In this document: positions 61,610 through 64,000 of the stretch, one piece after another | Layout: each line of letters begins with the position of its first letter | Position numbering within the stretch: position 1 is the first letter of the stretch | Assembly (NCBI GenBank): GCA_943372645.1 | Contig: CALRZN010000001.1 | Location: forward strand, 468,998-532,997 | Direction: 5' to 3' | DNA: 64,000 nucleotides | From: VBWE01 sp943372645 | GTDB taxonomy: Bacteria > Bacteroidota > Bacteroidia > Palsa-965 | Program-made: the position numbers and the translations under genes | Notes under the pieces: generated by a model | What the model was told of the DNA's origin: nothing | Database searches by the model: none | The model's input: the letters and a program-made list of their open reading frames with translations, nothing else

Positions 61610-63634
61610 TTAATACCGATGGATACAACTTGGATCCACTACCGTAATACGGTGCGGTTCGCCATCGTGTTTAATCACCACCACCGTTTCTGTTTTCGGT
61701 GCTATTGGTGTTTTAAAATTCCAGCGCACACCAATTACTTTCAGTGGTTCACCCGGGAAATCGCGGCCGCGGCGGGTAATGCGTACTACTTTTGTTTCGA
61801 GCAGGCTGTCGCCGATGTGTAATTCCATGCGGCAGTTGAACGAGGTGTCTGCTTTTTCCACACCAAACGTAATGCCGGTAAGCGGGGCCGCTTCGTCTTT
61901 AAACGCCAGCTGGATGTTGTCGCCTTTTACGCGGTTCACATTGGTTTCTGTTCCGAATTCGCCTGACCATACATTACTTGGTCCGAGCAGGATCGGGAAT
62001 TCGTGCAGCGCACCGGGCGGTACACGTTTATATACGAGCCACTCCGGATAACCGTAAGCCGTTACATCATAAAAAACGGTATCGAGCGAATACGGCGGTT
62101 TCTGAAACACCTGCGTGTAATCATCATAACGTGTATTCACGGCCCAGTTCGGTCGGAATTTTTCGGTGAGTACCGGGATGTCGCGTTTGTATTCGGTAAC
62201 TAATTTCGAATTCAGTCCCGACATGTCCATCACATAGCCTTTCACATACCGGCCGGTTAATCCATGCCACGTCATAAGCGTATCGTCTGCCGCTACTTTT
62301 TTGCCGAGATATACACCGATCTGGTTGCGTTCATATTCAACAGCGCCGAGGTAATCATCGAGCCAGTATTTGCCGCCAAGAATATCCGGAAAGATAAACA
62401 TGAACAAACCCGCGCCGGTAATGAGCGACGTGCCGGTGCGTATCCACTGGTGATCGATGAGGCGGATGATGAATGCAACACTGATTACGAGCTGCATCAG
62501 CATGAGTACATCGGGCAGCGCGTAGTACCACATCATGCGTTCGCCGGGGTTGTAAAAATAATAAAGCACCATGGTGGCCATAAACGCCGCACCGGGAAGC
62601 AGCAGGCGCAGATCCGAATAGGTTTTACGTTTTACAATAATGCCGGTCATCAGCAGCGTCGCACCGAACATTACCAGCAGCAGGGGCAAAAAGAATGCGT
62701 CCTTGGCATACCGCACAAAAAACGGAAACCAGTAATCGTCCGGATGAAAGTGATAATGGATTTTTGCATACGCCGATTGCGGCAGCGGACTTCCGAAAAA
62801 GTACGTGGCAACTGCAATCCAGATGGCAACAGGTACAACAGCGAACAGTACGATGTTTTGCAGCTGTTTGTTTTTGTAACTCACGGGCAGCAACGATTTG
62901 TAATTGCCGGCCAGCCAGAACAGACCTGTTACAAGCACCAGCGGCACCGCATCTAATTTTGAAATAACGGCTAGTGCAAGCAGGAACCACATGAGGCGCG
63001 TACGGTTGGTATAAAAACTCCAGAATGCGGCCATCACAACGGCCATGTGCATCGGTGTTTCGAGACCGGCTTTCATTACGTTGAGAAACATTTTACTGCT
63101 GATCAGTACAATCATGCCGAACATAATAAAGTCGTTGTTGCCTTTGCCCGAGGTGTTGCGCAAAATGCGGATCATAAAAAACACGAGCAGCACCAGTCCG
63201 GCAAAAGCGGTGCGGCGGATGGTTTGTTCGGGCAGCCAGATACCGGTGGCGCAGATGGCACCGGTTACCAGACCCTGCAGGGGCGACGAAATACCGAACA
63301 CGGGTCCGTCGGTGGTATTGTACGAATAAAAATATCCTTTGCCTGCATTTTCCAGGTAACGCATTACAAACCCGGCATCATCAAAAAATTCGCCCGGGTA
63401 AAGCCTGAAAATGAGCAATGCAACCGCCAGCGCAAAAGCCCCGTCAAACGCCAGGTCGAGCCATCGGCTGCGGCCGTAACCCCACATGGCCACACCGGCA
63501 CCACCCACGGCGGCGGCGAGAAACGCGCCAAGAAACTTCGGCGGTACATCCGAAAAGTGCATGACGATAACATAAAGTGCAGGCAACAGCAAAAGCGCGA
63601 TTGCAAGCAGTGCAGGTTTTGAAAGTTTAATCAT
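61610..63634 (-). CDS. GT-C glycosyltransferase, arabinofuranosyltransferase-like
   Basis: The product has 674 residues. About 11-12 membrane helices occupy the first 450. After the first helices comes F-F-D-D-A-G-F-V-M-R-Y with S-Y-N-T-T-D-G-P-V-F-G and S-S-P-L-Q-G, the acidic loop and following motifs typical of GT-C enzymes such as AftB-like arabinofuranosyltransferases. The last about 220 residues are a soluble periplasmic domain. The enzyme would use a polyprenyl-phosphate sugar, and the convergent operon makes polyprenyl-phospho-arabinose, so it is a good candidate for the user. The acceptor is unknown. Confidence 0.82.
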   Translation of the reverse strand: MIKLSKPALLAIALLLLPALYVIVMHFSDVPPKFLGAFLAAAVGGAGVAMWGYGRSRWLDLAFDGAFALAVALLIFRLYPGEFFDDAGFVMRYLENAGKGYFYSYNTTDGPVFGISSPLQGLVTGAICATGIWLPEQTIRRTAFAGLVLLVFFMIRILRNTSGKGNNDFIMFGMIVLISSKMFLNVMKAGLETPMHMAVVMAAFWSFYTNRTRLMWFLLALAVISKLDAVPLVLVTGLFWLAGNYKSLLPVSYKNKQLQNIVLFAVVPVAIWIAVATYFFGSPLPQSAYAKIHYHFHPDDYWFPFFVRYAKDAFFLPLLLVMFGATLLMTGIIVKRKTYSDLRLLLPGAAFMATMVLYYFYNPGERMMWYYALPDVLMLMQLVISVAFIIRLIDHQWIRTGTSLITGAGLFMFIFPDILGGKYWLDDYLGAVEYERNQIGVYLGKKVAADDTLMTWHGLTGRYVKGYVMDMSGLNSKLVTEYKRDIPVLTEKFRPNWAVNTRYDDYTQVFQKPPYSLDTVFYDVTAYGYPEWLVYKRVPPGALHEFPILLGPSNVWSGEFGTETNVNRVKGDNIQLAFKDEAAPLTGITFGVEKADTSFNCRMELHIGDSLLETKVVRITRRGRDFPGEPLKVIGVRWNFKTPIAPKTETVVVIKHDGEPHRITVVDPSCIHRY

Positions 63635-63703
63635 TTGCGCGAATTGTCGTTTGCAAAGCTATAAAAAACGGGCGGTTTTGCTTTGCGCACACCATTCCTC
63701 CCC

Positions 63704-64000
63704 AGGGCAATCGCGTCTGAAAATTTTTATATTTATTTAGCGGTTTTCCAAAATAGTATTGAATCAAAACAAAAGCGGGCAGTCAGTTCGAGTGCCGGGC
63801 GCGCAGGGCGGCGAAATGGAAGGTGTATCGAGAACGTGCGAGGGGATCCCTGCCCACGTTCCCGATACATTTCTTGCTGATGAAAAATCAGCAAGAAACA
63901 CTCGAACTGACTGCCCGCTAACACTATCAAAAGTAAGAGGTCTGCCCGAAAGTCCTGATTATGGGGATATAACAGATGGCATTTTTCAGACGCGATTGCC
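63704..64000. repeat. Second copy of the dispersed palindromic element, right end at window edge
   Basis: AGGGCAATCGCGTCTGAAAA (63704-63723) and TTTTTCAGACGCGATTGCC (63982-64000) are inverted copies, as at 4463-4721. Inside are three further palindromes: a perfect 21-bp pair (63774-63794 with 63899-63919, core GCAGTCAGTTCGAGTG), TGTATCGAGAACGTG (63824-63838) with its inverted copy at 63855-63869, and TTTCTTGCTGAT (63870-63881) with ATCAGCAAGAAA (63887-63898). No gene is seen in 63635-64000. Confidence 0.75.

Overview
The window is a chromosomal segment of a Bacteroidota bacterium, probably in the Chitinophagales/Sphingobacteriales range. The evidence is a set of type IX secretion substrates (type A and type B sorting domains, SprB-like repeats, a PorP/SprF partner), a FadL-type outer-membrane protein with lipoprotein neighbours, LytTR/HisKA_2 signalling, and several promoters of the Bacteroidota form TAnnTTTG. 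It carries one tRNA, no rRNA, no recognisable transposase and no CRISPR array.

Layout. 1-2657: start of a secreted FN3-like repeat protein that runs off the left edge. 2820-8631: a helical-repeat protein, a palindromic intergenic element, a small unknown gene that looks inserted behind an LD-carboxypeptidase gene (25-bp direct repeats on both sides), and metG. 8796-12688: operon of a FadL-like porin, a T9SS-sorted esterase and a degenerate SGNH lipoprotein. 12799-14035: two small membrane proteins. 14281-14352: tRNA-Arg(CCT).

14473-21839 is the most striking region. It is an AT-richer nine-gene operon directly behind the tRNA: a PhyH-type dioxygenase, a 63-residue candidate precursor peptide ending in Cys, a YcaO, a TfuA, two paralogous JmjC/cupin_4-like oxygenases, a methyltransferase with an unrecognised N-terminal region, a ThiS-like sulfur carrier ending in Gly-Gly, and a MoeB/ThiF-like E1 fused to rhodanese. 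I read it as a ribosomal-peptide (RiPP) pathway that installs thioamides, with its own protein-bound sulfur supply and up to three hydroxylases. It is followed by a 30-copy array of a 21-bp repeat (22230-22859).

23290-32548 is a second unusual locus: ten co-directional genes, six of which share an uncharacterised three-part module. One copy carries an inserted OmpA-like domain, and two of the locus proteins carry PASTA domains, although none has a signal peptide. I read it as a self-assembling structure or surface system of unknown function.

32692-37144: a beta/gamma-crystallin-like lipoprotein and a response regulator / TPR histidine kinase / LytTR regulator set. 37195-53830: mostly surface biology, with a 1432-residue SBBP/SprB-type protein, a YceI protein, a PorP/SprF plus CHU_C pair, a lipase-fold protein with a histone-H1-like tail, a patatin-like membrane protein and another T9SS substrate. 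53929-55314: a membrane adenylate cyclase. 55512-58061: a KAP P-loop NTPase with SH3b and peptidoglycan-binding-like domains, flanked by ~47-bp direct repeats. 58194-61556: HAD phosphatase, UbiA phosphoribosyltransferase and a DprE1-DprE2 fusion, which together would make polyprenyl-phosphoryl-arabinofuranose. They converge on a GT-C glycosyltransferase (61610-63634) that could use it. The right edge is another palindromic element sharing its termini with the one at 4463-4721.
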